The position numbers and the translations under genes were made by a program. Below, one piece after another: positions 9,312 through 16,946 of a stretch of DNA of 64,000 bases. The notes beneath the pieces were generated by a model, which had not been told where the DNA came from, did no database searches, and was given only the letters and a program-made list of their open reading frames with translations. The stretch's first letter is position 1. The number at the start of each line of letters is the position of its first letter. Source of the stretch: Kitasatospora azatica KCTC 9699 (GTDB lineage: Bacteria; Actinomycetota; Actinomycetes; Streptomycetales; Streptomycetaceae); assembly GCF_000744785.1 (NCBI RefSeq), contig NZ_JQMO01000003.1, positions 2,542,001-2,606,000 on the forward strand. Direction: 5' to 3'.

Positions 9312-10855
9312 CAGTTGCCGCCCTTGCTGCCGGTGGTCCGCGCTCCGCCGCCGGAGCCGGTCCGGCCGGTGCCGCCGCCGAGGCCGCCCGCCCCGCCGCC
9401 GAAGCCGCCGGGGAACGAACCGCTCGGGAAACCGTTGCTGCCGCCGGCCGTGGTCGCGACGATCTGCACCTTGTCGCCCTCGCTCAGACCGGAGACCACC
9501 TGCACCGTGGAGTCGCCCTGCACGCCGACCGAGACGCTGACCCGCGAGGTGCTGCCGTCCGGCTTGACCACCGTCGCGGTCCGGGTCGACCCGGTGCCCG
9601 CCAGCGCCGCCGCCGGCACCGAGAGCGCGTTGTCCGCCTCGCCGGTGACCACCGAGATGGTCGCGCTCAGGCCGGTGCGCAGCTTGCTGGTGTCGCCGGT
9701 GATCTGCAGCACCGCGCCGTACTGGACCGCGCCGGTGGAGCCGCTGCCGCTACTGGTGGGCAGCGAACTGACCGACAGGACCGAGGCGTTGAGCGTCGTG
9801 TCGGACTGCGCGTTGAGCGTGACGGTGGCGGCCTCGCCCTTCTTCAGCTTGAGCGAGTCGAGCTCGGAGAAGGAGGCGGAGACCTGCATGCCGCTGGGGT
9901 TGGTGATGACGATGAAACCGGCGGGGGTGGTGCTGCTGGTGCTCGTCGAGCTCTTGGCGCTGCTCCCGGTACCGGTGCTGCTGCCACTACCGCTGCCGGA
10001 GACCGTCTCCCCCACCTTGTTGGAGATGGAGGCCACCGTGCCGCCGACCGAGGCCGTGAGCGTGGTGCCGGCCAGGGCGGTCTGGGCGTTGCCGAGGTTG
10101 GTCTGCGCGGTGCTGACCTGCTGCTGGGCCTGGGTCACCTGCTGCTGCGCCTGGGCGACGGCGGCGTCGTCGACCTTGGTGGTGGTGATGGTGGTGTACT
10201 GCGGCACGGGGGTGCTGTTCGTGCTTCCCCCGCCGCCGCTGCCACTGCCGGCGCCGCTGCCGCCGCTGTTGCTGCCGCGGGAGGTCGACGGGGCCGACGG
10301 CTGGCTCTGGTCGGCGCTCGGGCTCGCGGCGGCCGACGCGGGCGCCGACGGGCTCGGGTTCCCACCGCCGGCCGGCCGCGGGCTGGTCAGCGAGGCCTGC
10401 ACCGCGCCGTTGCCCTGTACCGGGACCTGGCTGGTCGTGGTGGTGCCCGCCTGTGCCTTGGCCAGGTTCGCCTGCGCGGTGGCGAGACCGGCCTGGGCCG
10501 TCGTCAGCGCACCGTTCGCGGCATCCACCTGCTGCTGGGCGACCGTGGTGTCGACGGTGGCGAGCACCTCGCCCTGCGTCACCGTGTCACCGACGGCCAC
10601 CTTGACGGCGGTCAGCTTGCCCCCGGTCACGAAGTCCTGGGCCGCGTCGGTGGGCGAGGACAGGGCGCCGGATCCGGACACCGTGGCCAGGACGGTCCCC
10701 TTGGTCACGGTCGCCGTCCGGGCCGCCGGCCTGCCGGCCGCGGCGCTGCTGGTGCTGTTCACCGTGGTGTACGCCAGCACGCCCCCGGCGAGGAGGGCCG
10801 CACCGAGCACTGAGTTGACGAGGACGGCGCCACGCCGTCGCGGGAGGACCTTCAT
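9311..10855 (-). CDS. HlyD/MacA-like membrane-fusion (adaptor) protein
   Basis: 514 residues from ATG 10855 (a TTG at 10864 is in frame). One N-terminal membrane anchor is present (GAVLVNSVLGAALLAGGVLAY). The biotinyl-lipoyl-like hairpin half (KVAVGDTVTQGEVLATVD) is followed by Ala/Gln-rich coiled-coil segments at about 110-135 and 230-275. A long Ser/Gly/Pro-rich disordered insert separates the two halves of the coiled coil. Beta-barrel and membrane-proximal domains follow, and the protein ends with a Gly-rich tail. It is the first gene of the exporter operon. Adaptors of this class link MacB permeases to the envelope. The low-complexity insert of about 90 residues inside the helical hairpin is unusual. 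Confidence 0.9.
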   Translation of the reverse strand: MKVLPRRRGAVLVNSVLGAALLAGGVLAYTTVNSTSSAAAGRPAARTATVTKGTVLATVSGSGALSSPTDAAQDFVTGGKLTAVKVAVGDTVTQGEVLATVDTTVAQQQVDAANGALTTAQAGLATAQANLAKAQAGTTTTSQVPVQGNGAVQASLTSPRPAGGGNPSPSAPASAAASPSADQSQPSAPSTSRGSNSGGSGAGSGSGGGGSTNSTPVPQYTTITTTKVDDAAVAQAQQQVTQAQQQVSTAQTNLGNAQTALAGTTLTASVGGTVASISNKVGETVSGSGSGSSTGTGSSAKSSTSTSSTTPAGFIVITNPSGMQVSASFSELDSLKLKKGEAATVTLNAQSDTTLNASVLSVSSLPTSSGSGSTGAVQYGAVLQITGDTSKLRTGLSATISVVTGEADNALSVPAAALAGTGSTRTATVVKPDGSTSRVSVSVGVQGDSTVQVVSGLSEGDKVQIVATTAGGSNGFPSGSFPGGFGGGAGGLGGGTGRTGSGGGARTTGSKGGN

Positions 10856-10890
10856 AGCGCACAAGAGTCGCCCGACGCTCTTGCGATGCC

Positions 10891-10918
10891 CTGAGCACCA
10901 CCTGAGCGCCCGCTGAGC
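10891..10918. promoter_or_regulatory. Three CTGAGC direct repeats at 11-bp spacing upstream of the exporter operon
   Basis: CTGAGC occurs at 10891-10896, 10902-10907 and 10913-10918, exactly one helical turn apart, 36-63 bp upstream of the adaptor start. Eleven-bp direct repeats are the binding architecture of PhoP/OmpR-type response regulators in Streptomyces. The nearby two-component system at 3.2-5.6 kb has a two-unit version in its own promoter. Confidence 0.55.
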
Positions 10919-11066
10919 CGCGCACTCCCGCCGATCACCGACAAATCCGGACAGATCGGCCGTTCACCCGTTGCGCCGGGAAACACTGTTGGCGCAACTC
11001 CCAGCATCTTCCCAGCCACCTCGGGCGCCGCGTTCACCCCCGTCACCACCGGGGTAGGGCCCTGGG

Positions 11067-11621
11067 ATGGGAACGAACAAGAAGCTGATGCTGGCCGGCG
11101 ACTGGTACCTCCCCGACGACCCCGAGCTCGCCGCCGACACCCGCCGCCGGATCGAGCTCTGCGCCCGGTACAACGCCGCCGAACTCGCCGAGCCCGCCGA
11201 GCGCCGCGCGATCCTGGCCGAACTGCTCGGCCCGCTCGGCGAGGACGTCCGGATCCGGGCCCCGTTCCGCTGCGACTACGGATACCGGATCAGCATCGGC
11301 GCACGGACCTTCGTGAACTTCGGCGCGGTCTTCCTCGACGCGGCGCCGATCGTGATCGGCGCCGACGTGCAGATCGGCCCCAACGTGCAGCTGCTCACCC
11401 CCACCCACGAGCTCGACCCCGAGCGCCGCCGAGCCGGCTGGGAGCGCGCGCTGCCCGTGACCATCGGCGACAACGTCTGGCTCGGCGGCGGCGTGATCGT
11501 CTGCCCCGGCGTGACCATCGGCGCCGACACCGTGGTCGGCGCCGGATCGGTGGTCACCAAGGACCTGCCGGCGGGTGTGCTGGCGGTCGGGAACCCGGCC
11601 CGGGTGCTGCGGGCCCTGTGA
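11067..11621 (+). CDS. Maltose O-acetyltransferase-type sugar acetyltransferase
   Basis: 184 residues of the left-handed beta-helix (hexapeptide repeat) type. The N-terminal Mac domain begins KKLMLAGDWYLPDDPEL. Hexapeptide turns follow (IRAPFRCDYGYRISIG, FVNFGAVFLD, PIVIGADVQIGPNVQLL). The catalytic His lies in TPTHELD, and the C-terminal cap is VVGAGSVVTKDLPAGVLA with the final GNPARVLR. These trimeric enzymes transfer acetyl from acetyl-CoA to a sugar hydroxyl; the physiological acceptor is uncertain. The gene stands alone, divergent from the exporter operon. An internal Met at residue 8 is an alternative start. Confidence 0.92.
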   Translation: MGTNKKLMLAGDWYLPDDPELAADTRRRIELCARYNAAELAEPAERRAILAELLGPLGEDVRIRAPFRCDYGYRISIGARTFVNFGAVFLDAAPIVIGADVQIGPNVQLLTPTHELDPERRRAGWERALPVTIGDNVWLGGGVIVCPGVTIGADTVVGAGSVVTKDLPAGVLAVGNPARVLRAL

Positions 11622-11632
11622 CTCCAGAGGCC

Positions 11633-12067
11633 CTAGAGGTCGATCTGGTAGCGGACGAAGCCGCGGTTGTCGGCGACCTTGTCGTAGAGCAGGCGGGCCG
11701 TGCTGTTGGTCTCGTGGGTCATCCAGTACACCCGCATGCAGCCCCGCTCCCGGGCGAACTCGGCGACCGCCTCGATCAGTGAGCGGGCCACGCCCTGGCC
11801 ACGCACGTCGGCGGCGGTGAACAGGTCCTGCAGGTAACAGACGTCCGGGCCCGAGGTGTTGGCGTGCACCAGGAAGTGCGTGATGCCGACCAGGCGACCG
11901 TCCAGCTTCGCCCCGAGCGCGTGCGTCCGGGAGTCCGCCTGGAACTCGCGCCAGGACCGGTCGTACATCTCCTGGGGCTCGGTGCGCTGGTAGAAGTCGA
12001 TGTACGCGCGGAACAGCTCCTCCCAGGCGGGGCGGTCGGCGGGGGTGAGCTTCTCGATTCTGATCAT
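11633..12067 (-). CDS. GNAT-family N-acetyltransferase
   Basis: 144 residues from ATG 12067, which overlaps the stop of the upstream PD-(D/E)XK gene by 4 nt. The GNAT fold is recognisable: N-terminal IEKLTPADRPAWEELF, motif A with acetyl-CoA binding loop (LFTAADVRGQGVARSLIEAV), and motif B near VYWMTHETNSTARLLYDKV. The substrate is unknown. It is similar in style to bacterial GNATs acting on small amines or on protein N-termini. Translational coupling to the nuclease-like gene suggests co-expression, but no functional link is obvious. Confidence 0.9.
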   Translation of the reverse strand: MIRIEKLTPADRPAWEELFRAYIDFYQRTEPQEMYDRSWREFQADSRTHALGAKLDGRLVGITHFLVHANTSGPDVCYLQDLFTAADVRGQGVARSLIEAVAEFARERGCMRVYWMTHETNSTARLLYDKVADNRGFVRYQIDL

Positions 12068-13230
12068 GTGACAGATTCTGCCGTCCGCAGGCTCTCCATC
12101 ACCGTCGCGTCCGCCCGCCAGCCTGCTGTCACGCTCTCCACCACCCGCTGCGCGAGGCCGTCCAGGACCGGGAGGCCGGGCGGCGGGGTGAGTGGGAGGT
12201 GGGCCCACCGGGCCCAGTGCCGGCCCCACTGCTCGCGGGCGAAGTGGGCGGACACCGCGTCCCGCAGGCGGGCGTCCTCGCAGTAGAAGCCCACGAAGGG
12301 GGACCACCGGGGATCGTCCGGGTCGACCCGCTCCAGCCGCTGGCCCAGCCCGAACCCGCAGCGCGGCCGGCCCGGCACGAGCCACTCCTTGTGCCCGAGG
12401 ACCACCGCCACCTCCTGGTACTCGTGCAGCTCGCCGACCGCCGTGTACTCGATCCGCGCCACCGCCAGCCCCGCCCCGAGCTTCGGCGCCAGCGCGCTCA
12501 GCGCGGCGTGGGCCCGGTCCGGCAGCCCGACCAGCAGCCGCTTGGCCGCCTTCTGGGCGGTCAGCATGTCCTGATTGTTCGTCAGCCAGAACCGGGCCGC
12601 CGCCTCGTCCACCGGACTCATACCGAGCAGCTCCTCCAATGCGTTGAGGTAGTCGCGGGTCACCGCGCGACCCCGTTTCTCGTGCTCCCCGCCCCACCGC
12701 AGCGGCGCCCGCAGCGCCACCGCCAGGTCCTGCGCCAGATCCACCAGCGAGACCGCCCGGAACCGGCCGTCGGCCGGCGCCACCCCGCTCGGCGTCAGGT
12801 AGACGAAGACCGGGTCCGGGCAGTGGGCGAAGTCATCGGCCTGCCGGCCGGTCTGGCCCTTCCCCTCACCGGCCCGGATCTTGAGCTCCACCACCAGGGT
12901 GAAGCCGGGGCCCGCCACCACGATGTCCGGTCGGCTGGTCGCCCCGGCGATCTGACGGTCCACCAGGGAGCGGTCCAGCGCGGCGGGGCTCCGCGTCAGG
13001 TCGCCGCGACCCGCTCGGCGCAGCAGCGCGGCCAGCACGGCCGGGCCGAGGCCGTGCGTGGCCTGCGGGTCCAGCAGGAAGGCGAGGTAGCGCTCGTGTG
13101 CGGCCTCCTGCGCCTCCCGGTCCAGCACCCCGAGCGCCGTGGACGGGCCGCTCAGCCACTGCCCGCTCGCCCGCAACCGGGTGAGCTCCGCCGCATGCCG
13201 CGCCCAGCGCTGGTCCGCCACCATCGCCAC
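12064..13230 (-). CDS. PD-(D/E)XK nuclease-superfamily protein
   Basis: 388 residues. The candidate catalytic core is RPDIVVAG (Asp102) followed by a beta hairpin and LVVELKI (Glu115, Lys117), giving the D-x12-ExK arrangement of PD-(D/E)XK nucleases such as the PDDEXK_4-like group. The C-terminal two-thirds is alpha/beta with no motif I recognise. A GTG start at 13230 has AGGAG 5 nt upstream; ATG 13224 is possible. Stand-alone proteins of this group are often found near defence or phage-related genes, but no such neighbours are here; it overlaps a GNAT gene. DNA cleavage is predicted by motif only. Confidence 0.75.
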   Translation of the reverse strand: MAMVADQRWARHAAELTRLRASGQWLSGPSTALGVLDREAQEAAHERYLAFLLDPQATHGLGPAVLAALLRRAGRGDLTRSPAALDRSLVDRQIAGATSRPDIVVAGPGFTLVVELKIRAGEGKGQTGRQADDFAHCPDPVFVYLTPSGVAPADGRFRAVSLVDLAQDLAVALRAPLRWGGEHEKRGRAVTRDYLNALEELLGMSPVDEAAARFWLTNNQDMLTAQKAAKRLLVGLPDRAHAALSALAPKLGAGLAVARIEYTAVGELHEYQEVAVVLGHKEWLVPGRPRCGFGLGQRLERVDPDDPRWSPFVGFYCEDARLRDAVSAHFAREQWGRHWARWAHLPLTPPPGLPVLDGLAQRVVESVTAGWRADATVMESLRTAESVT

Positions 13231-13412
13231 CCCCGCTCCTCGCCCGCCCCGCCCCGGCTCCGGCTCCGGCGAGCCGCTCCAGCCGTACCCGAGTGTCCAT
13301 CACTCCACCTCCAGCAGTGGGACGTGCCTGCTGCCGTACGAGGTCCGGTCGAGGCCCAGTCCGTAGAGTAGACAGGCCCACTGACGATCCGTCCGCCGAT
13401 CCGGAGGCCACC

Positions 13413-13808
13413 ATGACGTCCCGTGTCCGCAGCATCACCTTCGACTGCGCCGACCCGTTCGAGATCGCGGGCTTCTGGTCCGCCGTCACCGGGCGGCCGA
13501 TCCACGACGACAGCACCGAGGACTCGCCCGAGGTCATGCTCGCCGCCCCCGACGGCAGTGAGCTCCCCCACCTGCTCTTCATCGGTGTGCCCGAGGGCAA
13601 GAGCGTCAAGAACCGGGTCCACCTCGACCTCCAGCCCGAGGACCGCACCCGCGACGAGGAGGTGGACCGCCTGCTCGGCCTCGGCGCGAAGCTGCTCGCC
13701 GACCACCGCCGCACCGACGGCACCGGCTGGGCGCTGCTCTGCGACCCCGAGGGCAACGAGTTCTGCGTGGAGCGCAGCGAGGTGGAGCGGGCGGCAACCG
13801 GAGGCTGA
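13413..13808 (+). CDS. VOC-family (glyoxalase/bleomycin-resistance fold) protein
   Basis: 131 residues from ATG 13413 with GGAGG 5-9 nt upstream. Two beta-alpha-beta-beta-beta modules are visible: ITFDCADPFEIAGFWSAVTG at the start and RVHLDLQPEDRTRDEEVDRL in the second half, ending WALLCDPEGNEFCVE. This pattern matches the actinobacterial VOC proteins annotated as glyoxalase-like (Glyoxalase_6 type). Metal-binding residues could be the His of RVHLDL and the terminal Glu of EFCVE. The reaction is unknown; family members include lyases, dioxygenases and drug-binding resistance proteins. It is monocistronic. Confidence 0.88.
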   Translation: MTSRVRSITFDCADPFEIAGFWSAVTGRPIHDDSTEDSPEVMLAAPDGSELPHLLFIGVPEGKSVKNRVHLDLQPEDRTRDEEVDRLLGLGAKLLADHRRTDGTGWALLCDPEGNEFCVERSEVERAATGG

Positions 13809-13818
13809 ACGGCCGGCC

Positions 13819-14124
13819 TCAGGACTCCCGGTGTGCCCAGAACTCCGGGCTGATCCCCAACTCGCGCAGCCAGCTCAGCTCGCCCCGCTCGATGATCGCG
13901 TCACCGTGCTGCCGCAGGAGCTGCAACAGGTCGCTCTCCGGTCCGCCGCCCAGTGCCTGACGGACCGTCGGCAGGTCGGCCGGCGGCACGGTGATCACGT
14001 ACTCGTACTCCAGCCCCCGGAGGTCCTGCCCCTTGATCCGCAGGGCACCGTCAGCCGTGAGCGTCATCGTGACCCGCACACGCTCCCAGGGGTGGAACCG
14101 CACCTCATGCGCCATCGCAGTCAT
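13819..14124 (-). CDS. Small conserved-looking hypothetical protein
   Basis: 101 residues, start ATG 14124 or ATG 14115 (MTAMAHEVRF). The sequence suggests an alpha/beta fold: two strands (RVRVTMTLTADGALRIKG and EYEYVITVP), then helices (LPTVRQALG, SDLLQLLRQHGDAII, ELSWLRELGI). No family was recognised and there is no signal peptide or membrane segment. Third-codon-position GC matches its neighbours, so it is probably a real gene. It is convergent with the VOC gene and sits downstream of the hisC terminator. Confidence 0.7.
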   Translation of the reverse strand: MTAMAHEVRFHPWERVRVTMTLTADGALRIKGQDLRGLEYEYVITVPPADLPTVRQALGGGPESDLLQLLRQHGDAIIERGELSWLRELGISPEFWAHRES

Positions 14125-14188
14125 GAGGCGACCCTAGGCCTGCCGGGTCGTCCGCCGGGAGTCGGGCCGTCCCTCACCGGGCCCAGCA

Positions 14189-14215
14189 GGGGGTGCCGGT
14201 ACCGCCGGCACCCCC
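14189..14215 (-). terminator. Terminator hairpin after hisC
   Basis: GGGGGTGCCGG (14189-14199) and CCGGCACCCCC (14205-14215) form a perfect 11-bp stem with a 5-nt loop, 17 nt past the hisC stop. Confidence 0.75.
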
Positions 14216-14232
14216 ACCCCGCCGCCCCGGCC

Positions 14233-15312
14233 TCAGAGCTCCTTGCGGAACCCGTCAGCCACCGTGAGGAACAGGTCGTTCGCCGCCACCTCGCCGATCG
14301 TCACCCGCACGCCCTCGCCCGGGAACGGGCGGACGATCACGCCGGCCGCCGCGCAGGCGGCCGCGAAGTCCACGGTGCGCTCGCCGAGCCGCAGCCAGAC
14401 GAAGTTGGCCTGCGAGTCGACCAGCGGCCAGCCCTGCTCGGCCAGCGCGGCGGACACCCGGGTCCGCTCCTCCACCAGGGCCTGCACCCGGACCAGCAGC
14501 GCGTCCTCGGCGCGCAGCGAGGCGACCGCCGCGTCCTGGGCGAGCTGGCTGACGCCGAACGGGATCGCGGTCTTGCGCAGAGCGGTGGCGACCGACTCGT
14601 GCGCGATCGCGAAGCCGACCCGCAGGCCGGCCAGGCCGTAGGCCTTGGAGAAGGTCCGCAGCACGCAGACGTTGGGGCGCGAGCGGTAGAGCTCGACGCC
14701 GTCCGGGACGGCCTCGTCGCGCAGGAACTCCCGGTAGGCCTCGTCGACGACGACCAGGATGTCGCTGGGCACGGCGTCCAGGAACCGCTCCAGCTCGGGG
14801 CGGCGGATGGCCGCGCCGGTCGGGTTGTTCGGGTTGCAGACGAAGATCAGCCGGGTCCGCGGGGTGATCGCGGCCAGCATCGCGTCCAGGTCGTGCGCCT
14901 CCTCGGCGGTGAGCGGGACCGCGACCGGGGTGGCGCCGGCGACCTGGGTGATGATCGGGTAGGCCTCGAAGGAGCGCCAGGCGAAGATCACCTCGTCGCC
15001 GGGGCCGGCGGTGGAGAGCACCAGGGACTGGGCGACGGAGACCGAGCCGGTGCCCACCGCGATGTGCTCGGCCGGCACCTCGAAGCGGCGGGCCAGCTCC
15101 TCGGTCAGTTCGGTGGCCGCCATGTCGGGGTAGCGGTTGAACGAGCCGGCGGCGGTGACAGCGGCCTCCAGCACGCCGGGCAGCGGCTCGTAGGGGTTCT
15201 CGTTGGAGGACAGCTTGAACGCGTCGGCGCCGGCGGGCTTGCCGGGCTTGTAGGTCGGGATGCCGTCCAGGGTCGGCCGAAGCCGCGGGCCCTGCGCTGC
15301 CGTACCGCTCAT
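14233..15312 (-). CDS. hisC: Histidinol-phosphate / aromatic amino acid aminotransferase
   Basis: 359 residues from ATG 15312, which has AAGGAGAG upstream; the open frame continues to 15504 without homology. This is a PLP-dependent class I/II aminotransferase. Recognisable elements are KLSSNENPYEPLPG at the N-terminus, FVCNPNNPTG, DEAYREFL, the PLP-lysine loop FSKAYGLAGLRVG, and the C-terminal Arg-containing motif RPFPGEGVRVTIG. HisC converts histidinol phosphate and 2-oxoglutarate to imidazole-acetol phosphate and glutamate. Because the gene is not in a his operon, it may be the second, aromatic-specific (Pat/HisC2-like) paralogue common in actinomycetes. The divergent region toward the LacI gene contains two inverted repeats. 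Confidence 0.9.
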   Translation of the reverse strand: MSGTAAQGPRLRPTLDGIPTYKPGKPAGADAFKLSSNENPYEPLPGVLEAAVTAAGSFNRYPDMAATELTEELARRFEVPAEHIAVGTGSVSVAQSLVLSTAGPGDEVIFAWRSFEAYPIITQVAGATPVAVPLTAEEAHDLDAMLAAITPRTRLIFVCNPNNPTGAAIRRPELERFLDAVPSDILVVVDEAYREFLRDEAVPDGVELYRSRPNVCVLRTFSKAYGLAGLRVGFAIAHESVATALRKTAIPFGVSQLAQDAAVASLRAEDALLVRVQALVEERTRVSAALAEQGWPLVDSQANFVWLRLGERTVDFAAACAAAGVIVRPFPGEGVRVTIGEVAANDLFLTVADGFRKEL

Positions 15313-15393
15313 GGTGGTGCTCTCCTTACTGTCAACGGGTCCCGCCCGGTAGGGCGCGCCCCTCGGACCACTGCGCGCCCCGTTCACGCTCCG

Positions 15394-15409
15394 GCGCTCG
15401 ATCGAGCGC
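15394..15409. promoter_or_regulatory. Perfect 16-bp palindrome in the hisC-lacI intergenic region
   Basis: GCGCTCGATCGAGCGC is fully self-complementary, 82-97 bp upstream of the hisC start in the 364-bp divergent region. A second short hairpin (CTCACCC / GGGTGAG, 15467-15484) lies closer to the lacI side. Either may be an operator. Confidence 0.4.
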
Positions 15410-15602
15410 TGGTCGCGTACGCGGCATCCTGTCCCCGGTCGGGTGCCCAGAACGATACCGAGCGCGCTCACCCGTGCGGGTGAGATGTCCGGCCGGGTCG
15501 GCACTGCGGATCAGCCATTGTCTCTCGTTCCCATGGCACATGTCAGAGGTAATCGGCCGAAATCAGACCCCTGATCCAAGGACCGGAACGCGCAGCCAAC
15601 GT

Positions 15603-15618
15603 GAAGAAACGGTTCTTC
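15603..15618. promoter_or_regulatory. Candidate LacI-family autoregulatory operator
   Basis: GAAGAA-ACGG-TTCTTC is an inverted repeat with 6-bp arms around a CG-containing centre, as in many LacI/GalR operators. It is 59-74 bp upstream of the LacI-family gene start at 15677. Assignment is by position and symmetry. Confidence 0.5.
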
Positions 15619-15676
15619 CGAGCCCTCGGCAGGCGTGGTTCAGCGACGAGCTGACGCACCATACGATCGGTCCGCC

Positions 15677-16852
15677 ATGACAGCAGCAGCCAACCAGAGC
15701 GGTCGGCGACCCACCACTTCACGACGTCTGGAACGGGCCGGCATCCGGGATGTGGCAGCAGCCGCCGGAGTGTCGATCACCACCGTCTCCGACGCCCTGA
15801 ACGGGAAGGGCCGCCTGCCCGACGAAACCCGCAGCCGAGTGCGCGAGGTCGCCGAGCGCCTCGGCTACCGGCCGTCCGCCGCCGCCCGGACGCTGCGCAC
15901 CGGCCGGTCAGGACTGATCGGACTGACCGTCACCACCTACGGCGAGGAGCCCTTCACCTTCACCGAGTTCGCCTACTTCGCCGAGATGGCCCGGGCCGCC
16001 ACCAGCGCCGCACTCGGCCGCGGCTACGCCCTGGTGGTGCTGCCGGCCTCCTCCCGGCACGACGTGTGGAGCAACGTCGCGCTGGACGGCACCGTGGTGA
16101 TCGACCCGGCCGACCAGGACCCGCTGGTCAGCGAGCTCTACCGGTCCGGCGTCCCGGTGGTCAGCGACGGCAAGCCGGGCAACTGCCCGGTCACCGCCTG
16201 GGTGGACAACGACCACGAGGCCGCCGTGCTCGGCATCCTGGACCACCTCAGCGAGGCCGGCGCCCGCCGGATCGGCCTGCTCACCGGCACCAGCACCGAC
16301 ACCTACACCCGGCTGTCCACCGACGCCTACCTCGGCTGGTGCGACCGGGTCGGCCAGGAGCCGGTCTACGAGGCCTACCCCGCCCACGACCCGGCCGCCG
16401 GCGCGGTCGCCGCCGACCGGCTGCTGGCCCGTCCGGACCGTCCGGACGCCGTCTACGGCCTCTTCGACCCGAACGGCACCGACCTGCTCGCCGCCGCCCG
16501 CCGCTACGGCCTGCGGGTCCCCGACGACCTGCTGCTGGTCTGCTGCAGCGAGAGCGACGTGTACGCCGGCACCGAGCCGCCGATCACCACCCTGTCGCTC
16601 AAGCCGCGCCGGATCGGCACCACCGTCGTCAACCTGTTGATCGACGCGATCGAGGGGGTCGACTCCGGCACCGGCCTGACCGCCGACACCCCCACCACCG
16701 GCGCCCGGCTCTTCCCGCCGCGCTTCCGCACCGCCGGCACCGGACCGCCGCCGGGCACCCTGATGCCCACCGAACTGATCGTCCGGGCCTCCTCGCAACG
16801 CCGCAGCCCCCGAACCACCGTCAGCCCGCCACGGGCTCCCGGCGAGGTCTGA
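15677..16852 (+). CDS. LacI/GalR-family transcriptional regulator
   Basis: 391 residues from ATG 15677. The N-terminal HTH is typical: GIRDVAAAAGVSITTVSDALNGKGRLPDETR split across the helix-turn-helix and hinge (about residues 20-75). A periplasmic-binding-protein-like ligand domain follows (LIGLTVTTYG, DGTVVIDPADQDPLV, VPVVSDG, GILDHLSEAGARRIGLLTG, GLFDPNGTDLLAAARRYGLRVPDDLLLV) and ends with TTLSLKPRRIG. A Ser/Arg/Pro-rich tail of about 30 residues follows. The ligand is probably a sugar or nucleoside but cannot be specified, since no transport or catabolic genes are adjacent. The GAAGAA/TTCTTC repeat upstream suggests autoregulation. Confidence 0.93.
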   Translation: MTAAANQSGRRPTTSRRLERAGIRDVAAAAGVSITTVSDALNGKGRLPDETRSRVREVAERLGYRPSAAARTLRTGRSGLIGLTVTTYGEEPFTFTEFAYFAEMARAATSAALGRGYALVVLPASSRHDVWSNVALDGTVVIDPADQDPLVSELYRSGVPVVSDGKPGNCPVTAWVDNDHEAAVLGILDHLSEAGARRIGLLTGTSTDTYTRLSTDAYLGWCDRVGQEPVYEAYPAHDPAAGAVAADRLLARPDRPDAVYGLFDPNGTDLLAAARRYGLRVPDDLLLVCCSESDVYAGTEPPITTLSLKPRRIGTTVVNLLIDAIEGVDSGTGLTADTPTTGARLFPPRFRTAGTGPPPGTLMPTELIVRASSQRRSPRTTVSPPRAPGEV

Positions 16853-16946
16853 GCGAGCTGGAGCTGGAGGTCTAAACCTCCGTTCGGACAGATTGGATAC
16901 CCACCGGGTGAGGACGACGGGAGAGTGGTCTTCCTATGATGGGCGG

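Noticed and set aside
8484..10916. Very long plus-strand open frames opposite the ABC exporter operon
   Set aside because: Shadows of well-supported genes on the other strand; low-complexity Leu/Pro/Ala composition and no initiation signal.
12064..13230. Restriction-modification or defence system around the PD-(D/E)XK gene
   Set aside because: No methylase, specificity subunit, helicase or other defence partner is adjacent; only a coupled GNAT gene.
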